Shown in pieces: positions 21,404-34,074 of a DNA stretch of 64,000 bases. The stretch's first letter is position 1. Every line of letters begins with the position of its first letter. A model generated the notes under the pieces. It was not told the origin of the DNA. It did no database searches and was given only the letters and a program-made list of their open reading frames with translations. Source of the DNA: Hemileia vastatrix. Lineage: Eukaryota > Basidiomycota > Pucciniomycetes > Pucciniales > Zaghouaniaceae. The stretch spans positions 16,072,212 through 16,136,211 of the forward strand of contig JASXTE010000008.1 in NCBI GenBank assembly GCA_030280995.1, given 5' to 3'. Position numbers and translations under genes: made by a program.

Positions 21404-24400
21404 TTTTACAAGAGTTTTTTAAGATAAGATATATCATTATCAGGAATCCACTGGTCAAATTCAATTGAATTATTTTTGAAACTTAATAGATAATCACATT
21501 GCTTTTCTTTATTAAGGTGTCTCTTTTTGAGTATCTTTTCAATATCTACTTATTAAACTATTTATTCAGGTTGCTATTTATGCTTTCCTGATATTCTTGG
21601 AAATAGAGAAGTATCATTAGAATGGTATAGTTTTATAAGAGAGATAGGAAATACTGGATGTTTTCTATCATTTGGTGAATATAATATAACTTAACAAGCA
21701 TTGCTACCAACCATGTTTTTCACTACATATGGTCAAATGAATGGATCTAAAAATTTAAAATTGCCATTTAAATTGAAGTGCAGTGTTGATATAAGGACTT
21801 AATCACCCTCTTTTAAACTTTTCTCTTTATAGGCTTTATCCCATCTTTTCTTCTCATACTAAAATTCCTTATTAATACATTCTTGGGCATGCTTTCTGCA
21901 TAATGTTTGCATTTGAAGAAAAAATTTTGTATCAGGATGGATGTCCAATATTGGTAATTTATTAAGAGTTTTAGCAGGGCTATTTGGTACATAGCCCAAA
22001 CATAACTCAAATGGATTTTAGCCAGTTAAAAATTGCACTGTGCTATTTTATGAAAATTCTAAACCAGGAATAAGAGTCACCCAATCAAGTGTGAATTTGT
22101 AATTGTCTTTAAAGTCAAGAACAAAAGCAAAATATCTTCTTATCATATCTTCTAAAGTTTTTATCATTCTTTCTGAAATCCTATCAGTTTGTGGATGGTG
22201 TGCTGTAGAAAGTTTTAATTGACAACCTGAAAAATTCATAATTGATTTCCAGAACTCAGAAATAAATTTTGGATCTCTGTCTGATACTTTAATTTTAGGA
22301 GACCTGCTATTTTTAACATTTGTGTCCACAATAAGAAAGCTAAGTCCTTGATGAGACCTGCCAGTTTAGGCTAGTATCTAAGTATGATTTAATAGTAAAT
22401 ATTAATGGTCCAACTACTTATTTATAAATTATTTAGTGATTAAACCTCAGGGGAAGACTAATAAAATAGTTACTCTCAATTAAACTCACAATACTTGGAT
22501 TTTTATGTGTGCTAGTGGTGGAAAATAGAATAATAAAATATAGTTATAGCTTATATAAAGAGAATATCAGTTTATAAATGCTTTTATAATATATTTATAT
22601 ATGATAATACTTGTGTTGCAGTGTTTCTTTTATGTGTAGTAAGTAAGTGATGTCCAATAACCCGTCAAATCCTCTCTTACTTATACCAAAATCTACTGGA
22701 GTACACAGACCTTCAATCCAGATGATGTCACTGCTATCTCTGGAAATTACAGCACTGTGAGGGCCCATAACCTCCCCATGGCGTCCACTTCAAGAAGTTT
22801 CAACACCCAGACCTCAAGTAAGGACCCTCCATCACAATAAATTATAACACAGACCCATACCATAAATAGAATAAACAGATAAAAGTGGATACCATAAAGA
22901 AGCAGGTAAAATAACTCATCCAAAGAGTATATAATGAGAGCCAAAGCATATAAATAAATAAATTAACTGTCCAAGCCCCCAATGACTTCCCCAAGTAGCC
23001 ATATTAACCCAGTGATAATATCCCAACCCATAAATCCATGAAAATCCATCCAAGGAAGCAGATTAAGTTGTCCAAACTGGATATATGTGCCTGAAATAGG
23101 TGTGTATGCTTGTGTAGGAACTGTGAGTCCACTGAATACGTCCATATGACCTAAAATAAGCAGAAAAATAAAGGTTATAGGCTAATAAGAGGTTAAAACC
23201 CACTTATAGACCTAAATATACATAATATAACTACATATTTCACTGATTATGAGGTTTATGTATACATATAAGCTTATGTATGTCTATAATTACTCAATAT
23301 CACTTAAGATAAGTATATTATGACTCCATTAACACCTTAATAAGTATTATTAGGCTATGGATAAGCTATTTAAACAACTATAAGTCATATAATAGTGTAA
23401 TAATTATATATATATGTATTATAACCATATATATAAGTATTTTAACCTTATTTTTAAGTAATAAGCCTAATTTAATTAGGGTTATCTTATTTTGAACATA
23501 AGAGTTACTCAGTCCTGGAGATACCTAGGCTGAAAAGACCTCTTTGTGGGTTGGAATAAATTTACACATTTTTGTAAACCTATATAAAATTCACATCAAG
23601 GAGTTATACTTCTTATATCCTGCTTTTGGCAATACAGTTACCAAGCCCATGTTAAAAATTTCCCATAGAGCCTTTGGTTGCTCAATTTGTTGTAAAAAAA
23701 CTGCTCTTTTTCTTCACAGTTTTTTAGACTTTTGACAAGAATCAAATGTCTAAACATATTTCTCAACAACATCAGAAATTTTAATACACTAAGCTGTGTT
23801 TTTTACTCTGGTTAATATTTTATGGAAGTCAAAATTACCTGCCAATATATCATTATGACATATGCTTTACATTAAATCCTTCATTGAAGGGGAAATTACT
23901 ATTACATTACTTCATTTTTTACAGTATTATATAACCATCCTCAATGGAAATTTTTCCCTTCTACAAAGCTTCCCTGTATATTTGTGGAATTTTCTTTATT
24001 AAAGCACATATAAAAGCATTAGATGGATTATTTAATATTGTATTAAGTTTACTCAACTCAGGATCTGAAGTATAATTATCAAGAATTGATTGTATAAATT
24101 CATCATGGAGATCTACAACATGAATTCCATAAATTTTAATAATCTCTGTTTCAGGAACATAAGCTGGATTATAAAAATTATTATGTAATGGTATTCTAGA
24201 TAAAAAATCTACATTAGAATATAAAGCTCCTGCCCTATGTGTAATAGTCATCCGTCCTCTGTATTCTTGTACAGCTAATTGCCATATAAAAATATGTCTA
24301 TTAGGAGTTTTCATGTTTAAGAGTGACTTAACTGCACTACAGTCAGTTATTAACTCAAATTTTTGGTCTTCAAGGTAGTAATGTAGCTTCTCAAGAGCCC

Positions 24401-26194
24401 ATACCACTTCCAAACACTTAATTGGAGTAGAACTGTACTTCAATTCACTACTTCTTAGAGTTCTTTAAATATAACAGATTACTACTTCCAACCTTTTACT
24501 TTCAATTAGTTATTTTTGATGCTAGTCAGCACCCAAACCAATAAATATTTCATCAGTATACAAGCCAAAAGATAGTGAGAAATCTGGTAATCCTAAGATT
24601 GAAGCTGTTGTTAAGCATTCATTCAACTTATCAAAAGCTTTTTAATTTCATTATTCCAAATGAAAGCTTCTGATTTCTTAATCAGTGTGGTAAAGGGTGC
24701 AGAAATTAATTGGTAGTTCTTAATATATTTTCTATAATAACCACACATACCAAGAAATGATTGTACATCCTTTAAATTTTGAGGAATTTTAATATTCTTG
24801 ATTGTAGCCAACAAATTTTTGTCAACACATATTATCAATCCAGATACAATATGACCAAGCACCTATAAAGACTCAAAGCCAAATTTACTTTTTTTCAATG
24901 CAAGCGTCATTTTTATTTCATCCATTTTCTGAAATACATTCTTCAAATAGATTATGTTTTCATCATATGTTTTTTAGAACACTATGATGTCATCAATGTT
25001 TAACGTTAACCAACCTTCAATCAATTCATTATGGAATTTCTTATCTATTAATTTCTGAAATACTGAAGGAGAATTTTTAGGTCCAAATAACATCCTGAAA
25101 AATTTATGAATTCCCATATATGTTGCTATCAACAAAAAGTTTTGTGAGTACTTTTCAACAGGAATTTTATGGTACCCTTCATTTTCATCTAAGCAGCTTA
25201 TGTCCTTAGCAACTTTTAGGGTAGCATGTATAGAGGCAATCCTTGTCAAGGGATAAATGTCATCCACTGTGATTGTATTTAATGCTCTATAATCACCACA
25301 CAGTCTTGCCTTATCTTTTCTTAAGAAATAAGACAGGTGATACCACACAATATTGTGGTGTAGTTTCTACCTTTTAAATAATGTTCATGGTCAAAAATAT
25401 TTGAATATTTTACTCTATGTCCTTCCTCTTCATTGATGAAGCAGGGTATGGTTTCTTTTTAAGGCTAGCAGGAATATTATCCAGTTCACATGTTAAACTT
25501 ATTTTAATTTCACAATCATTCACAAGGCCAAGCTCATTGTTCCCATGTGCAAAAGCCATTGGAAATGCTTTAACAAAATCAAAAATATTTTTCTTCTCAG
25601 TTTCAATTATCTTATTTCCAAATGATGCTTTGGAAATTTCTGTTTCCAGAAGTTCAGTGTCATTGGTTTCTCTTCCTTTGCAAGGAATTTCTACTTCTGA
25701 AAAAATGTTCAAGACTGTGTTATAGAGTTAATATTCAATTTTCTCATACCATTCATGCCAATTGTGAAAAAATTAAAAGCAGGGTATAATTTTAAACCAA
25801 AATGTTTCATAATTTCATTACAAATGCTAAAAAAGGTACTACAATTAGTATTATCTATTACCACAAAGTCACAAGTTACTCTTACATAACCATGTTAATG
25901 TTTGAAGAAAACAGAAGATTTGTATTAACAAATGGGGTGTATTACTGATCCAAACCCTCTCCAATTTTTACTCTGACTGGGTTCAAGATTTGACTTATAT
26001 TCACTATCAATATTCTGTAATGTACATGTTGAAACACAGGGCCAGAAACTCCTGTTTCTAAAATATATTTACAGTTTCTACAGAAAACATTTCTGGAACA
26101 GTGATTGGTTTCATTCATAAGTTATCAGCTTGTATATTTTAAATGATCTTGGCATCTTCAAAATTCATTAAAGATATATTTGAGTCCATACTTA
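21404..26194 (-). pseudogene. Decayed gypsy pol of element E
   Basis: This is read on the minus strand and aligned by eye with A. Integrase C-terminal and core pieces lie at 21404-22353 (SDRDPKF, LSTAHHPQTD at about 22180-22290). After solo LTR F it continues with the integrase finger, RNase H (23961-24443, with TDCSAVKSLLNM and THRAGALYS), reverse transcriptase (24623-25348, with GDYRALNT and LNIDDIIVF; the YIDD Tyr is changed) and the protease-RT linker (25410-25712). Stops and frameshifts occur every few hundred bases. It stops at 26197 where Hb3 enters. Confidence 0.85.
22359..23535 (-). mobile_element. Solo LTR F of the A family in E's pol
   Basis: 1177 bp, the same length as A's LTRs, from TGCCAG (mutated TGTCAG) to GGCTGAAA (mutated CTGACA). 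The duplication AGACC is at 22354-22358 and 23536-23540. Flanking integrase coding sequence (AAGTCCTT... and CTCTTTGTGGG) joins across it when compared with A at about 13530-13570. Orientation is the same as A and E. Confidence 0.92.
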
Positions 26195-26559
26195 ATAGGG
26201 GGTGTCAGTTCTAGAAAATCTGCACTTATCTTAACTGTGGATTTCAAACCAAATCAGCACATAAATTATGTAAAAAAATCACTTATTTCAAAAATAAGTT
26301 TCAATTATGACCTCAAATCAGCACCTTTTTCCTAATTTTTTTTCACAACCACGTTTTTTCCACATCATCCATTCCTTGTCCACCATGTCCCTGTAACATG
26401 TGGCACCAAGAGCTCCATCCTCTAATCAATCCTTGGCACACACCCCTCACTGCGATTTGAAACATTTTATCGCAGAGTTTTAAACAGGCATAGTTTTTCT
26501 TCTTTTTTGTTTATGTTTCAACCTCTTAATCTCTTTTCTTATAAAATACCAGTTTCATG

Positions 26560-27024
26560 ATGCCTCCCAGAAAATCCAACACAAAAAAGGAAACTCAAAA
26601 AAATGCTTCATCACAAATGTCTTCACTTAATGCAAGCCCCCCCACCTTAGAAATCAAAGTCTGGACAGCTAAAAAAGGAAGATTAGCTCATCATCAAATT
26701 TCTCAAAATTAAACCAAATCATGATAAATTTTTGGACGTGAGAATTCTACCCAAATCAAACCTTCACTTTCATCAGAGCTCAATGGCTTCTTGTTGATGG
26801 CAGATGAAGTAAAAAAGAAAACAAAAGGGAGAATTAACATCAATCGTGAGAAAATGAAGGAGAGGCTAAAAAGTTATCAATAAAAATATAAAAAGGCTAA
26901 TTTTTCTTCAACTTCCACTAGCTTTGGTATTGATGATGATGATTTGGAGAATGGAATAACTACTGTATCCAAAAAGTTCAGTGTCATGTGTCCTTTCAAT
27001 GAGGGATTGGATATTTTTTTTGGT
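26560..27024 (+). pseudogene. Harbinger ORF1 (Myb/SANT-like) remnant in Hb3
   Basis: It opens MPPRKSNTKKETQKNASS and later reads MADEVKKKTKGRININ, EKMKERLKSYQ and SFGIDDDDLENGITTVSKK, paralleling the Hb1 ORF1 segment by segment, then dissolves after VMCPFNEGLD. It has several stops and frameshifts. The C-terminal coiled-coil exon is not found. Confidence 0.75.
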
Positions 27025-28130
27025 TACCAATTTAATAGTTACTTTTAATCTTATCAAAAATAGTTATATCACAAGATTCTGATAAATTTTTTTTTCCTTA
27101 TTAGACTCTAAAATATTGCACTTTTGAAATTTAAGATGGTAAAAAAATACTGACACCTTTGCAAAACTCCTGATCACCAACATACTTTAATCAACTCACC
27201 ACCAATTCGCATTTCTAAATAGAGCTAAGTCAACAAAATTCTATATCTTTTTGGAAAATTTTGAAATAACCTCCCCTGAAATTTATTGAGGAAAGGGGTG
27301 GGTATCACCAAAATTTTTTCAAGTCATCAATTTTGCATTTCAGATTTGAAAATTTTGCAAAATCCTTCCTTGCATTTTTTTGAAGTAATGGGCTAGAATC
27401 ACCAATAATTTAAATAATTACATAAATTAATAACTAAATAAATAAGCACAGGGTAAAATATAAGACAACTTGTAAACAAGTCCTTTTTTTGTCTCTCAGA
27501 CTACCCCAAGAGTCACCTCAGTATTAACTCCAGTGGGGCTATTTTTTCGAAGAATGGTTGCCTCATAAATTAAGGGTAGAACTTTTTATCATATATGCAT
27601 CAATTTTTCTTAAAAAATAAAGCAGTAGTTGGTATGAGTCAAGAATTTTTGAGTAAAAAAATATATGAATACCAAATCTCTTTAAAAAAAGAAATATTTA
27701 TCTTATTTTCTATTATATATATTTTTGAAAGAATTTCCTGAATTTTTTCACCTGTATCAAATTTTTTATCTAATTTTTAAAATTTATTAAGCTCTTTTTT
27801 AATTTCTGCTGATTATTAAAATTATTTCTTAATTTTCTATTGAAATTCAGAAGTTTTAGAATTTTTAGCATTGTTAGATTTTTTTTAGATTTTTTTGGCC
27901 TTTAAATAATTTTTATAAATTTTTAGGAACTTATTAGCAGTTCATTTAAGTTTTTTTAAATTTTTTTGAATTTTAGGAATTTTTTTGAGCTCTTTGCATT
28001 TTTTGGATTTTTATGAAGTTTTCTGAATTTTTTAGATTTTTTTTGTATTTTTTGAATTTTTTTTGAATTTTTTTACATTTTTTTTTTGATGTTTCTTGTG
28101 ATGTTTTTAGTTTTTTGCATTTTTTTGAAT
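27025..28130. other. AT-rich Hb3 interior, T-rich toward the right, no gene
   Basis: A remnant of the 93-bp family repeat lies at 27280-27420 (GAAATTTATTGAGGAAAGGGG). From about 27780 the + strand becomes a long T-rich run with scattered G, the left outer arm of the fold-back below. Its reverse strand shows a Lys-rich open frame (27973-28206) that I read as low complexity. Confidence 0.5.
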
Positions 28131-28134
28131 TTTT

Positions 28135-28450
28135 CCCCACTGTTTTAATGCTTGAATTGAACTTGAAGTCATGCGCCAAAAAGATGCAGCATCTTTTCAA
28201 GCACATGACTTGAATTGTGATTGAAGTTGCGTGCCAAAAAAGATGCTGTGTTTAATCAAGCTCAAGGCTGGAATCCAATTCTTCAGTGCAAGTTTTTAGA
28301 TGGACCACAAGAAATATAATTCTGTGAAATTTGTGGTCCATCTGGAAACTTGCACTAGAGGAATTGGAATCAAGTCATGTGCTTTAAAAGACACTGCCAC
28401 TATTTGGAACATGACTTGATTCCTATTAGAGCATTAAAACAATCAAAAAA
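28135..28450. repeat. Long multi-stem inverted repeat (fold-back)
   Basis: Outer arms: TGTTTTAATGCTTGAATTGA with GTCATG (28141-28173) pair with CATGACTTGATTCC through GCATTAAAACA (about 28410-28442). Middle arms: AAGCACATGACTTGA (about 28198-28213) pairs with TCAAGTCATGTGCTT (28370-28385). Inner arms: 28275-28310 and 28331-28367, about 36 bp with few mismatches around a 20-nt loop. The T-rich left flank and A-rich right flank can extend the pairing. No coding frame is present. Confidence 0.85.
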
Positions 28451-29123
28451 ATCAAAATAATGCCAAAAAAAACATTGGGTCCAAAAAATACCCCCAAAAA
28501 TTGAAAATATTCACAAAAAATTCAAAAAAATTCACAAGATCAAAAAATCATTCAAAAGAAATCAAAAATCTAATTTTAAAAAAAAATTCCAAAAAATTCA
28601 CTAAATTATAAAATTTATAAAAAGTGTCTAAACATTAATAATAATTTAAAAAAAAATTACATCAAAAGAAGGCACACAGCATCCATTTTTTTTAAGACAT
28701 GAAATTTTGAAGAATGATAAAAAATTTAAGAAAACTATAGGTTATAGTAAGTTTTTCTCCAAAATAAATTATTTAAATTATTATTATTGAATAATGTGCA
28801 CATATGTGCTTCATAAATTAAAAATGAAAAAATATTTGATTATTGGGTATTATGGGAAGGAAAAAAGCAACAATGAGTTCTAAATATGACAAAATATTTT
28901 ATTTAATGAACACATCAAGATATTCAAAACTGTAGGAAGGATTTCAGTTTCTTTTCATAAAACTTAGACATTTTTAATGAGACTAAGTTGGCACATTGTC
29001 AACCCTTTCTTAGCCTCCAGTTGGGCCTAGTAGAGGCCCCAGGGGGTTAGAAAAGGGCCAATAAAAATTTACACAGGATAAAAAAGGGTAAAAATGTAAG
29101 TATTTATGGAGCTAGACAAAAAT
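28451..29123. other. A-rich right flank and unique stretch, no gene
   Basis: 28451-28600 is A-rich (repeated CAAAAAATTC) and mirrors the T-rich left flank of the fold-back. From 28680 the sequence is mixed and I recognise nothing. It ends at the AAAAT preceding element B. Confidence 0.4.
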
Positions 29124-29692
29124 TGTCAGCCTGGATATTCCCAGGACTGAGTAAAAAGTACTTATAAGTTATGTTAAACAGATGGAATATACATGGGATC
29201 AATAAATTAGAGTACACAAATAGCATACATAAGTAAAATTATGATAATATACAAAATATGCCATTATAACACCTTATATACACGCATATATCCACCTTTT
29301 ATAAGTCTTATGCACTGAATATAAAGTTGGAATATGTTAGGGTAATATTATAAACCTTAAATATAAGGCTACATAATTTTTAAGTGCACTTAAAGCTGTT
29401 GTTTTCATTGTTTTATGTAAAATACAGGAAATGTGCTTTAAATCACTTAAAAGTTGATTATATGCACTATAAATTTAATAATATTAAAAACACGCTTTGA
29501 CAGATCAATTTGTCTTAATTAGGACTATTGATTTGGCTACTCAAATGCATAAAAATAACACTTTTCAAATTTGGCGTTTTTTATGCCAGAAATGGCTTCT
29601 GTGTACTGGCCACATACTGCCTGCATTTTTCCAGTGTGAATAGCTTCATTTTTAGCAAAGTTAGCTTTTTCACACTATAATTACCCCACATT

Positions 29693-30833
29693 TGTCAGCC
29701 AGGCTATTCCAGGAGTCCAGTAAATGATATAGAAATTATAAAACCTTAAAGAGTGGGTAAAACTTGTATTTAATGAATATAACTTAATATTTTATTACAT
29801 AATGAAATTATATAAGAATTTTATTATATACAAATGTTACATTAAATTTATTGGTTATATATATTTTTATATACAATTAAATTGAGCATAATATAATATA
29901 TTCTACAAATAATGGCGCATTTTTATATATTTAATAATTATAAATTTATATTTAATTAATTAAAAAACATATATTATAATTACAAGTGTAAATTTGATTT
30001 ATAATATATTTAAATTAATTACTTAAATTTATATATTAACTAATACCTCTCATATGACACTAAACAATTATTAAGGACGCTTCTTTTGACCCTTAATTGT
30101 GTTAGAAAAAACAAATAAATTAATTTGAACTAAATTGAGATTAATTGATTGTTTTGTTGCGTCAAATTATTTTTTGTTTCACTTAAAATGTCCTCTAATC
30201 AGGATGTACCATCTGTTGGGAATTATATTTCTCATAGTTCCTATGTTTCCACTCTTGTTTAGTTATTTACTATTGTCACTTACTGATTTGGGGATTAATG
30301 GCGGTGAAATTGGATTCTTAATTGGGCTTTTAATTAATTGTTTCATGTTTTTCTCTATATTGTTATGTTTCATTTACTCTTTTTGATATATTTGTTTTAT
30401 TCCTTTCTAATCATTGTATTTACTGATATAGTAGCGCTTCAGAGGACCCATTGCCTATAAAAGGGCCTTGGATAATCCCCTGTAGCCTTATCACTTATTA
30501 TACACTCAACAATTAAATACAATTTTTATATTACGTTTATATTCTTTTTATTAGTAATAAAATTCTAATTAAAATTTTATATAACAATTTAAAGGTTGCT
30601 TTAAGTCTGATAGTAATTATTTTGGTTGCCGCGCAGAACTCTTACTTAAATAATATTAATATTAATAAAACCAAGTTGTTGTCACCTCCCAGCTCACTCA
30701 TCGTTGTTTTTTCTCTCAATAAATTAAATACTTTTATTAAATTTTATTTTTTTTATTACCCATACTCCTTTCCTCCTTCTCCTCCTCTCATTCCTCCTTC
30801 TATTTTCTCCTTCTTCTAGACGACCGGCCGACA
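29693..30833 (+). mobile_element. Solo LTR D in the 5' LTR of B
   Basis: 1141 bp from TGTCAGCCAGGC to GGCCGACA, flanked by ACATT (29688-29692 and 30834-30838). B's right LTR shows the empty site (CCCCACATTCTTCACCC at about 47107). A TATA-like TATAAAAGG at 30456 gives the orientation. Its internal region is not present in the window, so this is the only sign of that family, apart from a possible relative at 59926. Confidence 0.92.
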
Positions 30834-31437
30834 ACATTCTTCACCCACTGTTGGGAAATACACTAAAATAGGCGACAGGCGCTTATTTAGTGTCCTAGCT
30901 TAATTATAAATGCATTGACCCTCTTTATATGCACTAATTTCATTAATAACCTCATTCTTGGTGCTTTATTTGACTACCACACTTAAATTTGCCTAAATTA
31001 GTCAAGGATTTACCCGTGCAAGCGCCTGCCAAGGACTGCATGTAGTTACCCCACATCTCACACTCTGTTTTAAGTTTTTTGGTGGTTTCTCAGTCAATTT
31101 TGGTTATTTTTGAATGGGAAATTCACGTAGTATAATGTCAGGATTAGCCCCTCCATTTCTACAGTAAATCCCCCTTATTCTTAAGCTATTATTAAACTTA
31201 AAAAAGTCTCCTTTAGTCTTTTATATTATTGTTTTATACGCATATACTCTCTTTTTTGCTTATTCTTTATTTTTGATGGATTATCCCTATTACTACAAGA
31301 TTTTGGTAGGTGATATCATTCTAATTATGTTACTAGTCACTATTTTTGGCTCTGAACATTTCTATAGGCTAGAATTAGGTGTCATTAACTGTGTATTGAG
31401 CTGGTAAATTATAGGGGGCATCAGGGAAGTAATTGTG

Positions 31438-31446
31438 TATAAAAGG
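31438..31446 (+). promoter_or_regulatory. Probable TATA box in the 5' LTR of B
   Basis: TATAAAAGG is followed by GAGGAGG and lies about 320 bp before the LTR end. It is conserved at 47714-47722 in the 3' LTR. The same TATAAAAGG-type motif is found in LTRs C (41768-41776, minus) and D (30456-30464, plus). Inferred. Confidence 0.5.
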
Positions 31447-31765
31447 AGGAGGTTTTTTGGTCTTATTTTCTTCATTCTTTATCATTACAATTAAACATAT
31501 AAGCAATAAAATTACAATACATATCAATAGTACTTATAAAAGCTTTGAATAGTATCTGAATTTATTAAATCTATTTTTCTACCAACTATAAAGATTGTAA
31601 GCTATATATAATTATTGAGATTAGAATTACTGAGACCCTTATATTGAGTTTTATTTTAATACTTATTGGATTTGTACTACAGTATTCATATAGGAAAATT
31701 AAAATCTTCTAGACAGCTGAACATTTAAGCTAGTTCACGTCTCTGTACTTGACCACAGCCTGACA

Positions 31766-32361
31766 ATTGTGGAACTTTCCTCAAGAATTCTGTTGGTTAT
31801 CTTCCAGTAAGTAAAAATTCAAAAAAGAGGCTACAAGTAAATGAAATCCCTATAGAAATATTTTGATAATTACAACAGGTTGGGGTCACTTATATAGTGA
31901 TTTCAGGAAAAGAAGCCCTGTTATATAATAAAATTGTGATATTGAATCAACAATTGTAGCACTAATTTAACATATAATTGTTATTAGTGGTAGTCTGTCA
32001 ATAGACCAATTAAATTTGTGATCTTTGCAGATGATAAACCAATTAAACTGATTAATTCTTACTTTTAACAGGACTCTTAATCCCTTTTTATTGGTTTGTA
32101 AAATCCATTTAATATTTGGAAAGAATCTTACTGACAGATTTTCTTTTTTAAATATAAAAACACAGCTACATATTGTAGACCAGTTAAGTCAAGTGACCAC
32201 ATAAAAGCATATTTGACTTTTGGCACTTATAACTTCACCTCATACCTACAAGTAAGCAATAAAATTGTCTTAAGTGGTATTGATAAATACTGATAAAACT
32301 CCTTTTTGAAGTTTTCAGATCTCAAATTTCAATTCTTTGATTAAATTCCACATAAAAATGT
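31766..32361 (+). other. Leader of element B
   Basis: ATTGTGGAACTTTCC directly after the LTR occupies the primer-binding-site position. No gene is present up to the first gag-like codons at about 32362. Confidence 0.55.
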
Positions 32362-34069
32362 GTGACAACAATGATATTGTGAGTAATAAGGCAAACCTTA
32401 TAGCTTAAGACCTAGAGCTGAAATACCTGTTACAGAACATTCAAATGGAGAGCCATGATCCCCCCACCAACAGAAACACTCCACAAATGTCTCTGGAGTA
32501 AAGGGAAAAACTATTAAAACAGGTATCAATAAAGAAAACAAGAAATACCTTACAAGAACAAATTCACTCCCTCTCTACTCTACTGAACACCTTGTAAATA
32601 AGAGTCAACCATATAGTGGACCAGATAAACAATCTGGAGAAAAGAGCAGCTCAGGGTTTTGTAGAAGTCAATCAAGCTCTAGTAGAAATAAAGGCTCAAC
32701 CACCAACAGTGGAACCCAACAGTTTCATAGCAACACCTCCAGCCCAAGACACAGACCAAAAAATTACTTTAAGCAAATGGAAGTGAGATTTTTATGCCCA
32801 AAACTACAACAACCCTCAACAGCAGGGCTCCAGCAGTCACCCTTACAGGGGAAAGCCAAGGAGAGGAAGGGGAAATTGAATAAGACCTTGGTGAGTCATC
32901 CATCTTCTCAGTATCAATTATATAATCCTAAAAATGAATTAATTATAGGTAATGAAATTGATAGAGAGTTAATGGATATAATTGATAAGGATTTAAAAAA
33001 TTATTCAGTTGAAAATAACATGTTAATTTTGTCTTTAAATGATGACAATGTACATAGTTTTATTGACCACCAGGATAATTCTATTAATATAAAAATGGAA
33101 CCAAATGAATTAAATCTTGAACCTGATGATGAATCTTCTGAATCAAACACAGAAAAAATTAAATATTTTCTAAAATAAAATCCAATGGAGTCAAAAATAA
33201 TTAGTAAATTATTATTAAGAATTGAAAAATGGAAGAATTCTCTAGAGAGTCAAACAATAATAAAGAAAGTGTATTATTAAACCTCACACAATCATTGAGT
33301 ACAACAGCCAATAGGTTAAAAATTATTGAGAATTCAAATAATGAATTAATCAATAAATACAAAAGATTAAACTCTGAGATTAAAAATTTAGAAAATAAAT
33401 TGGAACATTATCAGAATATTATGGCTACTATAGAGGGACGTGTAAAATTGTCTTTTTCAAATGTTAATGATACCTTAACTCATGTACCTGTAATAAAAGA
33501 TAGGTTACAAAGAGTAGAAATTGAAATTGCCAACATTTTGAAAAATACTGATAAAGTAAAAGATAATAACTCTTATGTGGGAAGAGTACCAGTTTTTATG
33601 AAACACTCAGATGATAAACCAATGATTGAAAATGAACATAGTGTCATGGGCTCTGAGAATACAAAATCAGTAAAAGATGAAATAAATGATCATCTTTCTA
33701 AAGTAAGTGAATTACTCAATATTTCTCAGTTTAGGGAAGCACAAACTAGCCAAAAGAACTGGCCTAAGTTAGATCAGTACTTTTCTTTTGACAGGGATTC
33801 AAAATCTTATTGGCAACAATTCATTAAAAGAATTGATAACTTAAAATTTTCATACAAATTACCTGATGAAGAAATTACATCAAAATTGATATCTTTATTT
33901 ACAGATGTGGCCTTATTATGGTTTGAATCTGTATTGAGTGAGGGAATTAACTACTCCTGGAATGAATGGAAGGCACTAATTAAAAGGAAATTCGGTGGCC
34001 CAAAATTTATAATCACTCAACAAAGATTGTATGAGAAAGCCAGATATAATCCAAATGCTGGAGATATAT
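32362..34069 (+). pseudogene. Gag part of element B, broken, with an overlapping +1 frame
   Basis: In the Gag frame, open from about 32510 to 33178, QMEVRFLCPKLQQPS and SPLQGK parallel A's QMEMGLVSPTV and SPLQGK. After a short break, 33229-34069 carries the coiled coil and the capsid core (YFSFDRDSKSYWQQFIKRI, then NPNAGDIS). In the +1 frame, from about 32445, LLKQVSIKKT, NTLQEQIHSLSTLL, EVNQALVEIKAQP and SHPYRGKPRRGRGN match A's overlapping ORF, with three stops. The gene ends where element C inserted; the reading resumes at 42214 with TMVFLMNL. Confidence 0.85.
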
Positions 34070-34074
34070 CCATG

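Larger units (their letters stand above)
10438..26197 (-). mobile_element. Old gypsy element E (3' LTR plus decayed pol), heavily nested
   Basis: The 3' LTR runs 10438-11294 and resumes 20959-21263; pol follows on the minus strand from about 21404 to 26197. The interruptions are element A, a solo LTR (20151-20953) and solo LTR F. Removing them leaves an LTR of about 1.16 kb that aligns along its length with A's 1177-bp LTR, and a pol that aligns with A's. E is therefore an older relative of A. Its gag and 5' LTR are not found: Harbinger Hb3 starts at 26198 within the gag-protease linker, and the rest should lie beyond the window. Confidence 0.8.
29124..31765 (+). repeat. 5' LTR of element B (with solo LTR D inside)
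   Basis: It aligns with 46547-48039 along its length once 29693-30838 is removed. The TATA-like TATAAAAGG lies near its end at 31438. Its first bases resemble the A-family LTR start (TGTCAGCCT, then CCAGGACTGAG), so the A and B families are related. Confidence 0.92.

Noticed and set aside
27973..28206. Lys-rich 77-codon frame
   Set aside because: It is the complement of a T-rich low-complexity run and shows no conserved motif.
30421..30540. A host promoter or gene start with a TATA box
   Set aside because: The TATAAAAGG lies inside solo LTR D and is its own promoter element.
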